Source: Dromaius novaehollandiae (Eukaryota > Chordata > Aves > Casuariiformes > Dromaiidae). Taken from it: a stretch of 64,000 nucleotides of DNA. The DNA lies in the NCBI RefSeq assembly GCF_036370855.1, contig NC_088102.1, positions 39,903,835 to 39,967,834 of the forward strand, in the 5' to 3' direction. Of this stretch, positions 13,300 to 27,803 are shown piece after piece (position 1 is the first letter of the stretch; each line of letters starts with the position of its first letter). The notes below the pieces were generated by a model. It did not search any database. It had not been told where the DNA came from and saw nothing but the letters and a program-made list of their open reading frames with translations. The position numbers and the translations under genes were made by a program.

Positions 13300-14900
13300 T
13301 GTTCAGCTAGCAGTGATGCAAGCACGGTAGGGGTGATGCTATTGCTTCATCTTCTTCCCATTTCTGCTTTGACTGGCTAGCACTAACACAGGCACTAGCT
13401 GACAAGAACAGTACTTGCTTTCAAGCTGCATATGCAGATTGCAACTGTCCCTGCCCAAAAGGAGGGGAAGGCCCCTTCTCTCTGCTCCTCCCTCAAATGT
13501 CAATGCAAAGGCTGAGTAGATTGCACACTTCTGGGAATAAGTCCTGTGCTGACAGCAGTGAGAAGCAGAAGGAAACCAGAAGATGTGAAAGCTCTGCAGG
13601 GAACTATTTCAGAATCGGGTCCTCTAGGAAAGCTTTCACCTCTCTCGGAGAAGCCCTGGAAGATCAGGAGCCTTTGTATCAGATGCCTTTTGCTCAGCTT
13701 GAATGTCTGGAACATCTGTTTGCTGAACAGGGCCAGGCTGGAGCTCTGAGCCCTGACAGAAGAATCCCCCTCCCACTGGGATAGGAAGTCAAACGCAGCA
13801 AGAGCAGAGGACACGACCACAGATATTTTGCCTCTGGCAACAAAGTTCTCACCTAGCTCACTGTGCCTCTGAACTGCACAGGTGACAGATTTCTTCAGCT
13901 TATTGTCTACTAGAAGAGGGTGAAAAATAAAGGATTCACCAGTCATACCTTCTCCCCCCTCCACTATCAAAGAAAATGCTATTTACCCAAACAAGGAGGA
14001 GGTATTCAACTATCACTTGCAGGAGGGGTGTTCAAAGAATCAATACATTCAGTTGAGCAACGTAGAGTGTGCATGTGTAAAACAGAAGCTTATTTTCTGA
14101 ATAAGCCATACCTGCCAAACAAAGTGTCTTGTTCTAACACATGGTGTCTTTGACATTTACCTTCAGGTGTGAGGAGACTTACAATTCACAAGTACCATAA
14201 TCATGTGTGATTCATCAGCTGTCTGCATAGGACTGAAAGATAAAAGTTATATCAGATGGAAATCATCATCTATTTTAAAGATGCTTACTAACACTTTATT
14301 TAATGTGCAAAGTTTGTTTTGCTTTTTTTTTTTTTAGCACGTATTTGGATTTGCGTTTACTTCATATACAGTGCTAAAGCATTTTTCCATTAAAAAAATT
14401 ACACCTTAAAGGTGTTTTCCCGCTCAGAACTCATGTTGTTTGCTTTGCTTCTTAAAAAGAAGGACACTCTCCTGATATATTGAAACTATGGACAAAAGTC
14501 CCACTGAATTCAGGGGAGCAAGGGCAGATCCAAAAAACATATGGATGAGAACAGCTTTTAGTGATGAGAAATAGCAGCAATTTCATTGGACTGTGAATCA
14601 TGGCATGGGGGGAGCAGTGCAAGACGTAGGGAAAGAAGGAAGAGTCCATGTGCCAGGCTAATGTGAGTGATAAGTTGGAATACAATTGCTCAAGGTTTTG
14701 AGGGCTTCTCAGACAGTGATGAGAACACTAGTACCTTGCAGTGCCAGATCTCTGATCACTTGAAGCCTAAATTCCCTTATAATAAAACACTCTTTAAAAG
14801 ATATTGCAAAAGATTTTCCCCAGAGGAAACGCTCTTCTACAGAAAAGAATTAAGAATGCCCCTATTTGCCTTTTAAGCTTGCTTCTGTTTTTGTTTTGTG

Positions 14901-14939
14901 TTTCTCCCCCCCCCCTTTTTCTTTTTCTTTTTTTTTTTT
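14901..14939. repeat. Polypyrimidine tract (C10 then T-rich)
   Basis: 39 nt made only of C and T, with a C10 block followed by T-runs broken by single C. Simple sequence with no splice acceptor attached to a recognisable exon. Confidence 0.85.
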
Positions 14940-17900
14940 ACTGTTTTCGATATATGCCTGCTGATGACCATCTTGTAGCAGGCAGTAAGTTTCAATATGA
15001 TGCCACTTTGCTGAATTACCTGGTGCAGACAGAACTGTGTCTCCAGAGTTGTGCAGTTTACACACACACAGATTATACAAGATATACAGTACAGATATAT
15101 GGTCTGCATTCACTTCCCCCTAAAATTCCACAATATTTTGCACAGTTGACATCTTAGGAGCTTTTTTAAACCTTTTGTTCTCTCCAGACTTCAAATCACA
15201 GCCGTGAACTCTTTCTTGCAATCAGAAGTAGTGGTTCTATTAATGGACAATTATAGTGCTATTTCACTATGCAACACCATATAAAAGCAATTCAATGTCA
15301 TTTGTTTAATATATCCTGGACTGTTGGAAACATGATTATCTGAAACGGGGTCACAGTCCCCCAAGTCTGTTAATTACTTTGAACATTCCTTTGGATATAT
15401 AAATCTCAGTAATCCAAGTGATATGGAGATCCATGGCTAAACTACTGCTTGGTGAAAGCTATAGAGAAATGGATCTGTGGAGAAGTACATTTCAAATAGT
15501 CCACCCCAGAAGCATACAGAGAATTCTAGACCTACTTGCCATCCCCACCTGAAGTTAAGGTAGATCCCCATCAAGAGATTGCTGCGAATTCCCCTTGGAA
15601 TGACTTTCCCTGCCAGGAAGGTCGCTTGGAGAGTGGGTTTTTTTGGTGGTGCATTTTTGTTTGGGTTTTTGTTTGTTTATGTTTACTTCACCCTGTCACT
15701 GTTAACTGCAGAGAAAAGCCCCTCACTGCTTTTGCTGGTATATTTAAAGTTTGCTGTGATTTGCAGGTTCCCAGTCGTCCAGTCACAGGCAAAGAAGAAA
15801 ACACAACAAATGACAAATGCAGCACATCTAAAATTTAACAGACACTTTCAGAGCTGCTAGCTGCCTCAAACTTGAACCCAGGAGCCCAGCTGAAATGATG
15901 GCCCTGCTAAAATCTACAGAAAAAGCAATTCTGAGAAGGCTTCCTCTGACAGTCATTACATAGCAAGCTTTGGACCTTGCCTGGAGGAACATCCCTGCAG
16001 GGACCCTGAGGTTTCTCCAGAGACCAGGAGGGAGTTCTAATGGAAATCCATTTAGTCCTTCACCTTACTGCCAACAGGAAGATAATTAGGGCCCTCACAT
16101 CCTAAAGCCAATATGATGTGGCATGTCTTATACACGCACAATTGAGTCAGCATGCTGTTTATAGACAATAACAAAGGCTAGACGCGGCCATGATTTTTTG
16201 AGAGGGCAGGACAGAGGCCCTGAATAAGGCCCTGAACAGCAGCCCATCTGCCACATGACAAGGAGCACATAACTGCATGACCATGCACACACTGCTACAT
16301 AGCAACAACAGACTCCCGAGTGCCTTGTTGAACCTGCCCAACGATTTATGCAAGTAGCATGGTGTCAGCTGCTCACACACTGAGTGATACTGTGGACAAT
16401 GGGATGTTTAGTCCTCAGTGGAACTCTTAATACGTTCTTCCCCTTTGTCCCACTGGTAGGATTGAGGGTCCAAAGGCAGCGATTTCTACTGTCTCCTACA
16501 CTGTCAGTGCCTCTTACTGATCCCCAAGCCATATACGTGCTTCCTGTGAGGAACTCTGAGCAGCTTTGACGCGTAGGCTGTAAGTGAGCAGCACTGCTGC
16601 ACTTTTTGGATAAGCTTAGAAAGATTGTAATTCATTTTCTGAAACTCTGGACCACAGTGACAGCTTGCTCTGAGCACCACAGAAACCCCAGTCAGCAAAA
16701 TTTCACTGGCACATAGGTCCAGACAGCCTCAGCCGCTACTTCGTCTGCCCTTCCAACTCCAGAATGCTGTAATGGCTCTTTTTATTTCTGCTCTGCTTCT
16801 AGATGGCTGGATACCAAAACGAGGAGGGCTAGGTGTCATCTGCTACATCGGCATCCCATGGCCACTGTGAATGCAGCCACTCTGATTGCACAGGAAGAAT
16901 GAGAGGTCCCAGGAGCAGAAGCTAACAGGGACCAAAATAAAACCCTTAATACCTCAGCACAGAGACAGCTGCAGCATTCTGGGATACCTCAGCACTAAAA
17001 ATAGTGCTACAAGTTGCCACTGTAGAAGACCTGCTTTGTTGACACATACCACAACATAATTTGACACATGCTGAGCTGGCCTCACCCACTACTGCTTTTA
17101 ATAATCATGTTTATAGCTGGAATATCTGGGAGATATTTTAGGATTAAATCCAAAACCTGTCACCTCTCTTTGGACAGCTGTAAAAGGACTTGAATACAGA
17201 CACACTCTCTTATCTTGCACATCTAAACACTGACATTTGAATTGGTCTCAGATAAATGGGGTTTGCAGGTAGTCCATGTACAGTACAGGTATACAGAAGT
17301 CCATATATTTAAGCTGTACCTTTGCAGGGGAAGCTTATACACACAAAGCTGAATGCATGAAAATGGAGATGAAGCAGTTGACAGCTAGAAGTGACAGACT
17401 TCAAATACTATCACTCCTGATTTAACTTTCATTAAAAGTGACAGGATAAAATGCTCTCACACAACTGTGATGCTATAAGAAGTATCCTCTTTCAGTGCAG
17501 GTATCTCCTAGCAGACAGCAATATTCTAAAGAGGAACTCAACCTCATGCAACTCTATTCCACCTAATTAAAACATTACTAGCAATTAGGAAGTGCCCATC
17601 AGCTTCCTTCCTCTATCCCCTTCCCCACTCCAAAATTCAAATTTGAGCTTCCCCGAAGCGTGGAGGGTACTTTGACCCTGGATTCATTTCAAACCAGCAG
17701 GTACAAAAAGCCAAGCAATGGAGTTTGGATTGAAACATCAATCAAAACTTTGTCAATGTTCAGGAGAGGGAATAGGACTAAGATCTGAAATTTGGATCCA
17801 TTCACAGATTCTAAGGCCATAATCATCCCTTCAATGCCATGCAAGTCACACTAAGAATGAATTTATCCCATTAGACCTGGTAAAAACCATTCTGCAAAAT

Positions 17901-18391
17901 CTGAATCTGGAGCTGTATAAAGTAACAGTTACCAAATATTTTCATGATTGGCTGACTAATTATAAAATATCTTTTTCTATTCCGTAACTGGGAACAATCT
18001 GAGGAAACTCTCAGCAGACAAAGAATACATTGAAGCATAATACAAGCATTTCAGAAAAATGGTTTGTAAGGTAAGGGTCCAGCAAAAGACACCAAGAGCA
18101 GGAGGAATCAGATACAGATATACTAGAAATCAAAACCTGGAACACTAATACCTAACTCGATACTTCCCATACCCACATTTTCAAAGTATTTTCTTTCCTT
18201 CTTTCTCTCTCATTTGGGGAAGATTTGGGAGGCTAAAAGAAAGGTACTGCATTAAAGCCAAATAAGAGAGGCAACTGGGATGTCTCTTTATATTGAAGTA
18301 ACCCAGACTCATCAGTGTTCTCAGTCCTTGTTTTGCAATCCAGGCCATCTTTTACAGTCCCATTCCTTGAATGCACTTCTTTTTGTCCTGG

Positions 18392-18427
18392 AAATAAATA
18401 GATAAATAAATAGATAAATAAATAAAA
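18392..18427. repeat. (AAATAAATAG)-type microsatellite
   Basis: Tandem TAAA and TAGA units over 36 bp in intergenic DNA. Confidence 0.9.
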
Positions 18428-21400
18428 GAAAAACCTCAGACCGCATTTCCTACTCGCACATGCATCACACTGTTCAGCTCTGCTAGAGGGTTAGCATGAG
18501 TAATATCTCACCTCATTAAATCCAGCTACCTGAGAGCTCAAAATGTACTCTGCGCCACTGTTAGCAATTCTAGTGTGATTCTACCACTGCACTGGCGAAT
18601 TCAGGAGAGACTCCAGCTTGCATTTCTGCCTATTAGGAAGGTTGCCAGCTGCTTATTTGCCTCCAACCTTCCTGTTGCCATAACTGTATTTGAAAGAGGG
18701 AAAGATAAAGACAAGGAAAGGAGGGAGAATTCTGTGGATAAAGAACCTTATTTGCCAATATTCTTAGGTGATTTCCAACTCTGAAAAGGATACAAGATTG
18801 GAACTACCTGGAAACGGAAGGGAGCTCTTAGAACAACTCTAATTACTTGGTTCTCACAGAAATTACAGACAACAGTACTAAGGAATACACGTGTTACTCC
18901 CCCTAACTCCATAAGGTTGCTACATACAGCCTTATTAAGCTGTTTGTGAAGAAAAAGCACTGCCTGTTATGTTGGAAGCTCTTCCTCTTTCATTGCTGTG
19001 ATATTATTAGATCACAACTTGCTGGATCTTTGTGGAATCTGCCAAGTGTGAAGGGCTGGCTTTGACTGCTATACAATTTCAGAGGTTTTGAGAATCACAA
19101 AATCCCAACCAGTGAGTTCACAATGACATCACTGACAGCTGCTTGGATAAATCCCTTTATAAGAAACACACTGCCTTTCAGAGGGAGCCTTTTGGGTTGG
19201 GGCACTCCTGACCTGCAAAACATCAGCAGAAACACACAAGAATTAGTGCAGTTTCTTTCGGTAGCTTTATGACGTAAACAGGACAAGTCCTACTTCTCTT
19301 CCTGATAAATTTGAGTCATGAGAGAAAAGTGAAGTTTACGGAGGAGTGAAGCAACTAACTAACTCTACCCAGAGCTCACTCTCTCTGAAACAACTTTTGC
19401 ATTGTGACATATTTCCAGCTACATCAACACCCAAAGAATATCTCCATGTGTGGAAACTCATCGGAAGTTTAGATGACTTGAAGCTTAATTAAAAAAAGGT
19501 AAAGGCCTATCGTAGTCAACATAATACATCACGGAAACTGGTAGAAAGACAAGGACTTCTTATTTAAGCACAGCTATCTGAAAGAGTTTAGCAGCCTCCC
19601 TCCAAACATATGTAGATGTCACTGTCCAAAACAAAGGCACTTCTAGAGCTCTCCGGGGACTCCAGAAGATGAAATGAGGTGGGCATTGCTTTTGGTAGAG
19701 GGCTGTATGCACACAACTGCAGGAGAGTGAGAGAGGAGTCAGGAGAAACACCACAGGAACCAGCATCAAGTGGGAGCAAAAGCAAGTAACTGGCATAAAC
19801 ATGGCTCAGAAAAAAGCTTTACAACAAAATTTTAGGGGTGAGATCTGGATATCTCCTTGAAAGGTAACATCAAAAACTCCTAGTTCCATCATCAATACTT
19901 CTATATTAATAGCCTGAAGGGATTTTGACCCTGAGCGGCAAAGGATAAGGTGTTGAACTTCCGAGTAACTGGACACAGTAAAAACATGAAGCCTTATGAA
20001 GACCAGCTTCTCTTCCAGAGAACTAGAAAAAAGATAGTTTTAACTGATTTTAAAAAGGCACAGATAGCAATCTGGGCAAGCTGGACCTTGCTGGCCTTCT
20101 TAATAAATCCATTGAATAGCTAACAGAAAGTAGAATTCTAAAGACACACCTGCAGGATTAAGGTGCAAATAAAAAGTATCCTCTATTATAGTTCTTTGAA
20201 TGTGTCAATAAAACAGCTAACAAGAGAGGACTAGTGACCAACTTCCATTTTTGGAAGGCATCTAATAAAATTCCTCATGTTGAAGTAACAAATAATTATT
20301 GATTGAGCTGCAAGTAGTACATAAAATTTCAGATCTATTACGAAGGACAGAAAAAATAGGAATAAATGATAAGTTCTGCTCAATGACAGGCCAACAGCAG
20401 CATCTATCAACTTTGAATGTCTGGTTGTATTTTGTTTAAAATATGTTCTGGTGAACTGGAAGTGAGGATGAGCAATATGATAGTAATATTTCAAGTGATA
20501 CCATTATGTAGAAAAACAAATTTTATACAGGGAGGTATTATCTTTTATCTGACTAATGGATACAGCTAGTATTAAAAAAAAAAGTTTTCAGTTCTATTAG
20601 CTGACCAAAATAAAAGGATAACAACTTCTCACTATAAATCTTGCCCTACTTGTATCCTTAGACAAACATGGTTACAACAATACTACCATCACAATTTTTT
20701 AGGAGGAGGATTTTCAGAGGGATCTTGATGTTCAAAAACAAAGATAATGGATAATGACAAAGGTTTAGAAAGAAAACTGTCTCCTCACCACTGCCTGCGG
20801 AGTCCAGTGTATCTTCATCTGAAACAGCCAGTATTAGTCCCGGACACAGACTGGAACTAGCACCAGCCCTGAACTGGAAGGCTCTCTAAACTGTCTCAGA
20901 GCAGTAATGACTCTCTCCCCATTACTTTCATGATAAGCACTATACCCAGACCATCACTGATTCTGCTCCTACCGTAAGTCTTTTAATATCACTTTTTATG
21001 AAAAGAAGATTTTACCTAAGAAGTACCTCCACTACCACATTTGTTTGGGAAACAGAAATAATATTCAGGGTTCAAAACAGGAATCCATCCCTTAGTAGGA
21101 AAACACAATCTATGCTGACAAACCTCACCTGTGAGATGAATTCCCACAGCTCAGTAATTCAGTTCACTTCTTTATTAAGCAATCAGTTAACTTTAAATTC
21201 AGCACAGATAAAAGCAGAGCAAGGAGAGGACAAATGATAATGAGGACTTGTAAGTATATTCAGTTCATTCTGCAGGCAAGCTTAAAACATACAAGTCACT
21301 TAGCAGGTTTTCTAGCTAATGGCTTAGTTTTCCCTTCTGCTAAGCCTCTAGTCCAACAGAAAGTATCATTTAGCTATTTCAACCACTAGCTCTCCCTGAT

Positions 21401-24400
21401 GAGAGACTGTTGTTCAAATACCCAAGAAGTCTGAATAAGCTTCCCCATTAACTTTCAGAATGCATAATGCAGCTTTGTATTGTTAACAGCAATGGGTTGT
21501 AACCACGAGCCATTTGGGAAGCTGAATACATTTCCTTCTGCAGCATTTCAAGAGATCCCCTGATAGGAAAGCTAGTAGCTAAATTTTGTTTCCATTCCAC
21601 ACAAATTTACTCTGGAAAAGTGGTGTTTCATGAAATGGGAAACTAAGGTTGAGGAGTTCATCTTGTCTTCCAGGTAAGAATTTGGCTCTGGAAGACATCA
21701 AAAGCTCTATATCTTCAACATGTGTTCTTATAGCCTGTGCTACTAATGGGCAAAAGAGTATTTAAATATATTTCTTCCACACTGATGACACTTCAGTGGA
21801 TTGAGTACTATTGTAGCAAGATTTGTGGCCAGAAACACGTGCTATGGGAAATAGCCAAGTTTCTTTGCACTTGAGAGGAGATCCTCATTCCTTCTGTGCT
21901 GCTGTGCTTTCTCCAGGACCCCCATAGGCCTTTGAGAGCCCTTTTGCAAGAACTGACCAGAGGCAAGGTCATCTGCATGAAGGTCCCTTCCATTCAGAGA
22001 CAGGGCAGGGCTTCAGCAGGAGCTCTGAGAGTCAGAAACCAGCAGGGACTTGGATAAAGACCAGGGTGCTAGAATATAGCTGATGTCTACGAACTGTTGC
22101 TAAGAGATCTGTGGCACTGTCCACTAAGATAAGCTTTTCAAAGTCTCCACTCTGAACAAACACTTGGTCCAGCTGTATTTATTTGAACTTGTATGATATT
22201 TGGACCCAGTTCCCTAGTTTGGACTTGGCTCTCCTATGGCAAAGTTCATTGTTATCATCCCAAAATAAGCCCAATCAATGCAGCCTCTTCTAAAAGGGTA
22301 AACTGCAATTTAGAGAAGGAGTAAAAGGCATTACTCCATTACTTCACTGGCTGGTGGATTTTCCTCCTGGTGTGTCTAACTAGATACCTCTAACGTGCCC
22401 ATTATCCAGGCTTGCAAAGCTGAAGATGTGATGAGTAAAATACTAAAGATCTCCATTCTTATGCCCTTTTCCTGCTCTTTTAGGCCATTTCAATGATCAA
22501 CATGTACTGCCTTAGCTAAGTGTGGCCCATAACCAATTCTGGCATAGATCATCCTGCCAGCGTCTCTTTCCATGCAGTCATGTGTGCAGGCAGGAGTGAG
22601 CAAGTGGCTATGATCCTGAGTTCTTCAACAGTCTGTGTTGTTAAAGCCAAGGGATAAACACACAGGCCCCCAAATGATAGCCTTAAACCATGCTAACAAC
22701 CACTCCAGAAAGAGTTTCTTTGACAACAACAGCCATTGGCACATCCAACTCTGACTCATCTATTTCACCATCTGTGACAACATTTCATTTGCATTAATTC
22801 CTCATTTTTCTTTGCTCCCCATTCTTCTCAATATTCATGCTTCCCAACTTGCAGGAACATTTGTCTGACCATACCACATAAGAAACAACCATCAGCACAT
22901 ATATTTAGATGAGCCACCGATCATAACCAAGAACCCTATACTGATTTGATATTGTCATCTTTGGGATTAATGCATTGGGATAATGCTCAGTGATTGCCTA
23001 TCTTCAACAGGCAGTGATTGTATAGATGGGTAATTTCAGCATATACACAGAATTATGTAATATTTTTCAGCCCTGCTTTACTACACATTTAAAAATATGT
23101 TCAGGTAAAGAAAGTATATCAAGTTCCCTCACGAAAACTATGTGGGCTAAACCCACAAATACTATGCATCAGAAAAAATTTACCAGGGCAATTGTTAAAT
23201 AACAGAAATACCCATTACTGGTGGTTTCACATCCTATTTTCAACCCCTTACACTAAATCCATAAGGGAGATATACAGAGTACCATTAAAAGGCAAACCAG
23301 AAAATTCAAATTCATCCAGAGATGGATGAATCAGGATCTCAACAGAGAAGCTTTGAGGCATGCTAGGATTTCCCCTCTGCCCCACAGGTGATAATTGCCT
23401 CTCAGACCTATCACTACTGGCAAATAGAGATCTCTTCTCCACAGGGGAAAAACCACTCTTCTCTCTCAAGCTGTCTAACTGATTAACATAATGAAGTTTA
23501 ACCCAGAGCAAATGTATCAGCCTGTGTTTAGTCTCAAGTCTGTGGTTTCCCTTTCAGTCTTGAAAAAGTTCTTGTGTCCCTCCAGTGTGTGGAGGAGCTG
23601 GTCATAGGAACAAAACTTTCAAGATTAAGCTGGGAAAGGTGATGTGTTTTGATAAGGCCTAGCAAAAAGCAGTGCATTTTAGGCACTGAAAATTACTAAA
23701 AGGCCATAGTGAAGCAGAGTTTTAGAGAACAGTTTCCAGTTTGGTACTCTTAAAATAGATTTGCATTCAACAAGCATGAGAGACAGCTCTTTGCCATCAT
23801 CTTCCTCTCACCTCCCCCCACTCCAAACAAAGCATGGTGGGAACAGAGGCCCAACATTGTATTCCTTCCACAAAGCTAGTGGTTCGCCCACTGGATCCCC
23901 TATTGTTTAACTCTGAGCCAGAAATGCTGCCCCTATTAAAAGCCAGCCTGGAATCTCTCCATTAAAGTGTTAAATGTCATTATTGTCAGAACCAATTTCA
24001 GTCAGTTAAAGCAGCTAAGAGCAAATCCCTACATTTTTAAACACTTCAAAATCAAGGGCACATTGACTTTATGCAAAAATATAAGCCTGCATGTAGGTTG
24101 AAAACAGGGTCTGCTCCTTGAAGAATCAGCATAGATGTTTACAAGACATTGACCAAGATGTACACAAGCGGTACAACAAGGTGGCCCCAAACCTGGTCCT
24201 TTAGCAACAACTGTCAAGTCCTAGGTCTGGGATGCCTTTCTCCCTTTCCAGCAAATCATTTGTAATCAGTGACTTTCAAATCATTCCAGCCCACATTTCC
24301 ATACTTCACATGGAACAACAACATACATTTTCTGATGCCAGCATTTAAAATGGCATTTAGAGATAGCAGTATCAGAGTAGTTTCCCCCAAAGGGAGCATT

Positions 24401-25839
24401 TTGACTATACATTTTTACCACAGTTACATAAACACAATCCAGCACGAGGTCTTATCTTCTAGCTTCATATCGGAACTTTAGAACTGTTTCTCATTCAGCT
24501 GATCAGTGCTCTTACATCCTCCATTTAGGATGTTTATAAATATTTATACACTACAAACAAATTCAGTAGTCAAAATGGGACTTACCAGCACTTAAAAAAA
24601 GAGATATCAAAACTTGCCAAGGAGGGGGAACTTCAATATGCAATGGAGAGACTGTTCCCCCACCTCATTCCAGTATATCTAAATGTTCATGCAAGAACTT
24701 CCAAAGTCCTGTTTTAACCTCTGAGTGAAATGCAGTGGAGCCCATAAACCACTGCACTGTATAACTTCAGCACAGACTCAAACACTCCTCTTTCGATTAC
24801 GTTTAGAAGAAAGGTAAGAGTTTGATCAGATTCCTTGCAAATGTCTATGCAATACTTCTTAAGTGGTTTATAGTTAAATGGCAAACCTAGTATCACTTCT
24901 AGGGGATAAAATTCAAAAAATTAAGAAAGGTCAAATCACTAAGTACCTGATACTGAAATTTCTTTGTAGAGCTGTTATCTTCCAGTGCTGGGTTCGGATA
25001 CAAATCGGCTTTCTGTGGCACTTTTGCTGCAATTCAGCCACACAGCGCATGACAGCTCAGCTGGGACTCAAGCCCCATGCTGCTGCAGAGACTTGGAGGC
25101 CAAGCAGCTTGGTTCCTGCAGTGAAGCTTCCAGCGTATAGAAGGACTGCTAAGCCAGACAGACTCCTGTGCTTTCTTTGGCCTTCATTTCTTTCTGATTT
25201 CTGCTCCCTTCCCATGCTACCCCAAAATGGCAGAGCCAAGAATAGACGACTACTTCCCTGATACAGGAGCACTCTACAGCCTCTGCGGTTATCACTGCCA
25301 CAGAGTGTGTGACCAGTGTGCCCTTTTGAGCATCAGCTGACACAGTCTGTGGAGGAGCATAAACAGAGCTGCATGAAGTCTCCTCTAAATCTGCTAGGAA
25401 CCCTTCTGAATTGTATTATTTGCACAGTGAAAGGAGGAGGAAAAACACCTCCACATACTCACGGATTACTACTCACTTATAAAACTAAATTTCTGAACTA
25501 TATTTCCAAATTTTGTATTATACTTGCTACATCTAGAAAGAGAAGGGAAAAAAAAGCCCTTAATACTACAATTCTTGTATCCTCTTTCCTTCCACATTTC
25601 ATTGTTTCAGTGATTAAGAATTCTACTACGACATGATGAGAAGCAAAATATCCTTCTGGGTAAATGTGAACCCACTACTTCATGTTGTTGATAGCCTAGA
25701 TACTAAGTGAAACACTTCACAAATATTTCACCAGTTAACTGACAAACTTCTTTTATAGTCTCCAGTTCCATCTGGAAATCCCCATGCTAACAACTTCTAA
25801 CACCAGATTGCTAATATCTCAATTATTCTAAATTAAAAA

Positions 25840-26050
25840 AACCCCACACATTTCCCTGCAGTAATGCATGTGAAATAGCCTCAAAACCATCTAATTAAGG
25901 CTATTTCCAATTTAACAGCTTCATGTCCTTCAATTAATATCAGTAATCTACCTTGAGAACTATCTATCAACTTAAAATTTTAAGTGATTCAGGGAGAGAA
26001 AGCTTCTAGTCTATTTGCATTAGCATTATTAATGTCCAGAGGAGTTCTAA
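25840..26050. promoter_or_regulatory. AT-rich homeodomain/POU motif cluster, possible enhancer
   Basis: Within about 210 bp there are TAATTA (25892-25897), CAATTAAT (about 25931), an exact POU octamer ATTTGCAT (26013-26020) and ATTATTAAT (about 26026). This motif texture is common in conserved non-coding elements near developmental genes. In AT-rich DNA it can also arise by chance. Confidence 0.2.
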
Positions 26051-26139
26051 AGGTGCATCAAATGCTTATAACTACTAACAATTAAAGCAGTTGAAGCAGG
26101 CTGTTGTGTCAAAGATGAAAAAATAGCCTAGCTTATACC

Positions 26140-26865
26140 TTACACTGCTACTTCTCCCTTCCTGGAAAATGCTATGTTTAAATCAACCATGCCCAGCTGT
26201 GTTCCCACTAAAATCAACACCCAACTTTCCCCCACCTGAAGCAGTTCTAATGAACCAGGTTGAGTCTTATTTCTTTTAAATTTCATTTTTCTTCTTTGGG
26301 AAATCACTTTCTTCTCACATTCATGAATAAGAACAAACAGGTTTTCTTCATCCCTTCTTTTCTCACCCACTCTGACTCTCCCAAAAGCTCTCCCAGTGAT
26401 GTTGTTGGCCACAGATGCATAGAACAACCTTGCCCTCAAGCATAAGTACAGCTGATTTTCCCAAACTCTGCCTCTGCCAGCATATATTCTTCTTCTCTTT
26501 GTCTTTGCATGCTTGCTGGGAATATGCTGTTCCAGCAGAATAATGACATGCTTAGCATGTATCACAACTCTCCTGGCTGCTATGCTTTCCCAAGTACTGG
26601 TCACACTGTCATCTGGCTGCTGATTCCTGGCCAAGGTCTGCTTATCCTTCCCATCCAACTCACTGCAGAAAATAGAGCACAGCTGTAACGGAGACTGCCA
26701 CTCTCTAACAACTGGAAACCGCTTTTCTCCCAGCACCACCCATGGCCAGGAACTTGGAAAGATGAGCAACTGACACAGCAAACAGACGAAAGGGGCAGGC
26801 CTGGAGCTGAAAGTTGTCATCACATCAGAGCTCTTCAAAAGAGATTCCCAAAAAACAGACTCCAT
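26140..26865 (-). other. Unexplained 241-codon ORF
   Basis: Opens at an ATG (26865) two codons after a stop and runs 241 codons through DNA where few long ORFs occur. The product is basic in its middle part (KHAKTKRRR, RVGEKRRDEE, ISQRRKMKFKRNK). It shows no clear signal peptide, membrane span or known domain. It may be chance, part of a lncRNA, or a decayed element. I do not assign a function. Confidence 0.15.
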
Positions 26866-27803
26866 CCCTTACTGCTGGAGAGACTGCTTAAAATATTGAC
26901 ACTCACCAAAAACTTCCAGGGTCTCATAAGCCCAACATCATGTTATTATAGGGCTTTTCTGGGATCAGTTCACAACTGATCAGAGCTTGTTACTGCTGTA
27001 AGTATACAACCTCAATTATCTCAGATAACAGAACACCCATGCTTGTTTTTCTGTTGATTATTCTCCAACACCTGAGACACCAGTCAGAACAAGGGCTGTC
27101 ACAGAACTAAGTGCCAACATCCATTTCCACAAGGAAGAAAATAGGGAAGGAGCAGGTAACAACACTAAGTTTGACAGTTAGTTCAGAGCATAGGTCATAG
27201 AGCATTTGACATAACTTCTACCAACTTTAGGTGACACAGATGAATGAACAAATATCAGTATCTGCTGACTCAAAGCAAAAAGCCACAGCAATTTTTCTGC
27301 AACAACTGCATTTCTGTCATGGTAAAAAAAATGCAAGTCAGGCACATATATTAAGCTGCTGAGAGGTGGGAAAGAGGGAAGGCAGAGATGAGAATTTTAC
27401 TAAAGGGAACCATGGCTGGAAGACCTATGTATTTAGTGAGAAAGCAGAAGCAAACACAGACAGATGTTTTTCCTTGCACACAAACACCAGCAGGAAAGCT
27501 TGGTGAGTGATCTCCAGTCATCCACATGGTAATTTGAATAATTATCCTGCATACTTATCACAGCTATACTTCTTTACTAAGAATGCTAGCCTAGGAGAGT
27601 TGATTTTGGCAGCCAGGTAAGACAGATACAGCTCTCTACAGCAGAGTTTGCCTGTTATCAGCTACAGCTGCAGCAACATGGATAAAAGCTCTCAAATTTG
27701 ACAAGGAAAGTCACATTTTGAATCCACACAGCATCACTCTTTGTTTAAACCAGTCCGCACTCTCCTCGTAGTTGGATCCCTCTTAAAGGGAGCTTTGGAA
27801 GGC

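Larger units (their letters stand above)
4400..25839. other. Long gene-free region
   Basis: About 21 kb without a recognisable exon on either strand. ORFs stay below 160 codons (the longest is on the minus strand at 13500-13970) and look like chance. It holds scattered simple repeats, listed separately. COX16 exons were looked for here and not found. Confidence 0.5.

Noticed and set aside
13500-13970. 156-codon minus-strand ORF
   Set aside because: No recognisable domain. Overlapping plus-strand ORFs are similar in length, and nothing suggests splicing or a promoter.
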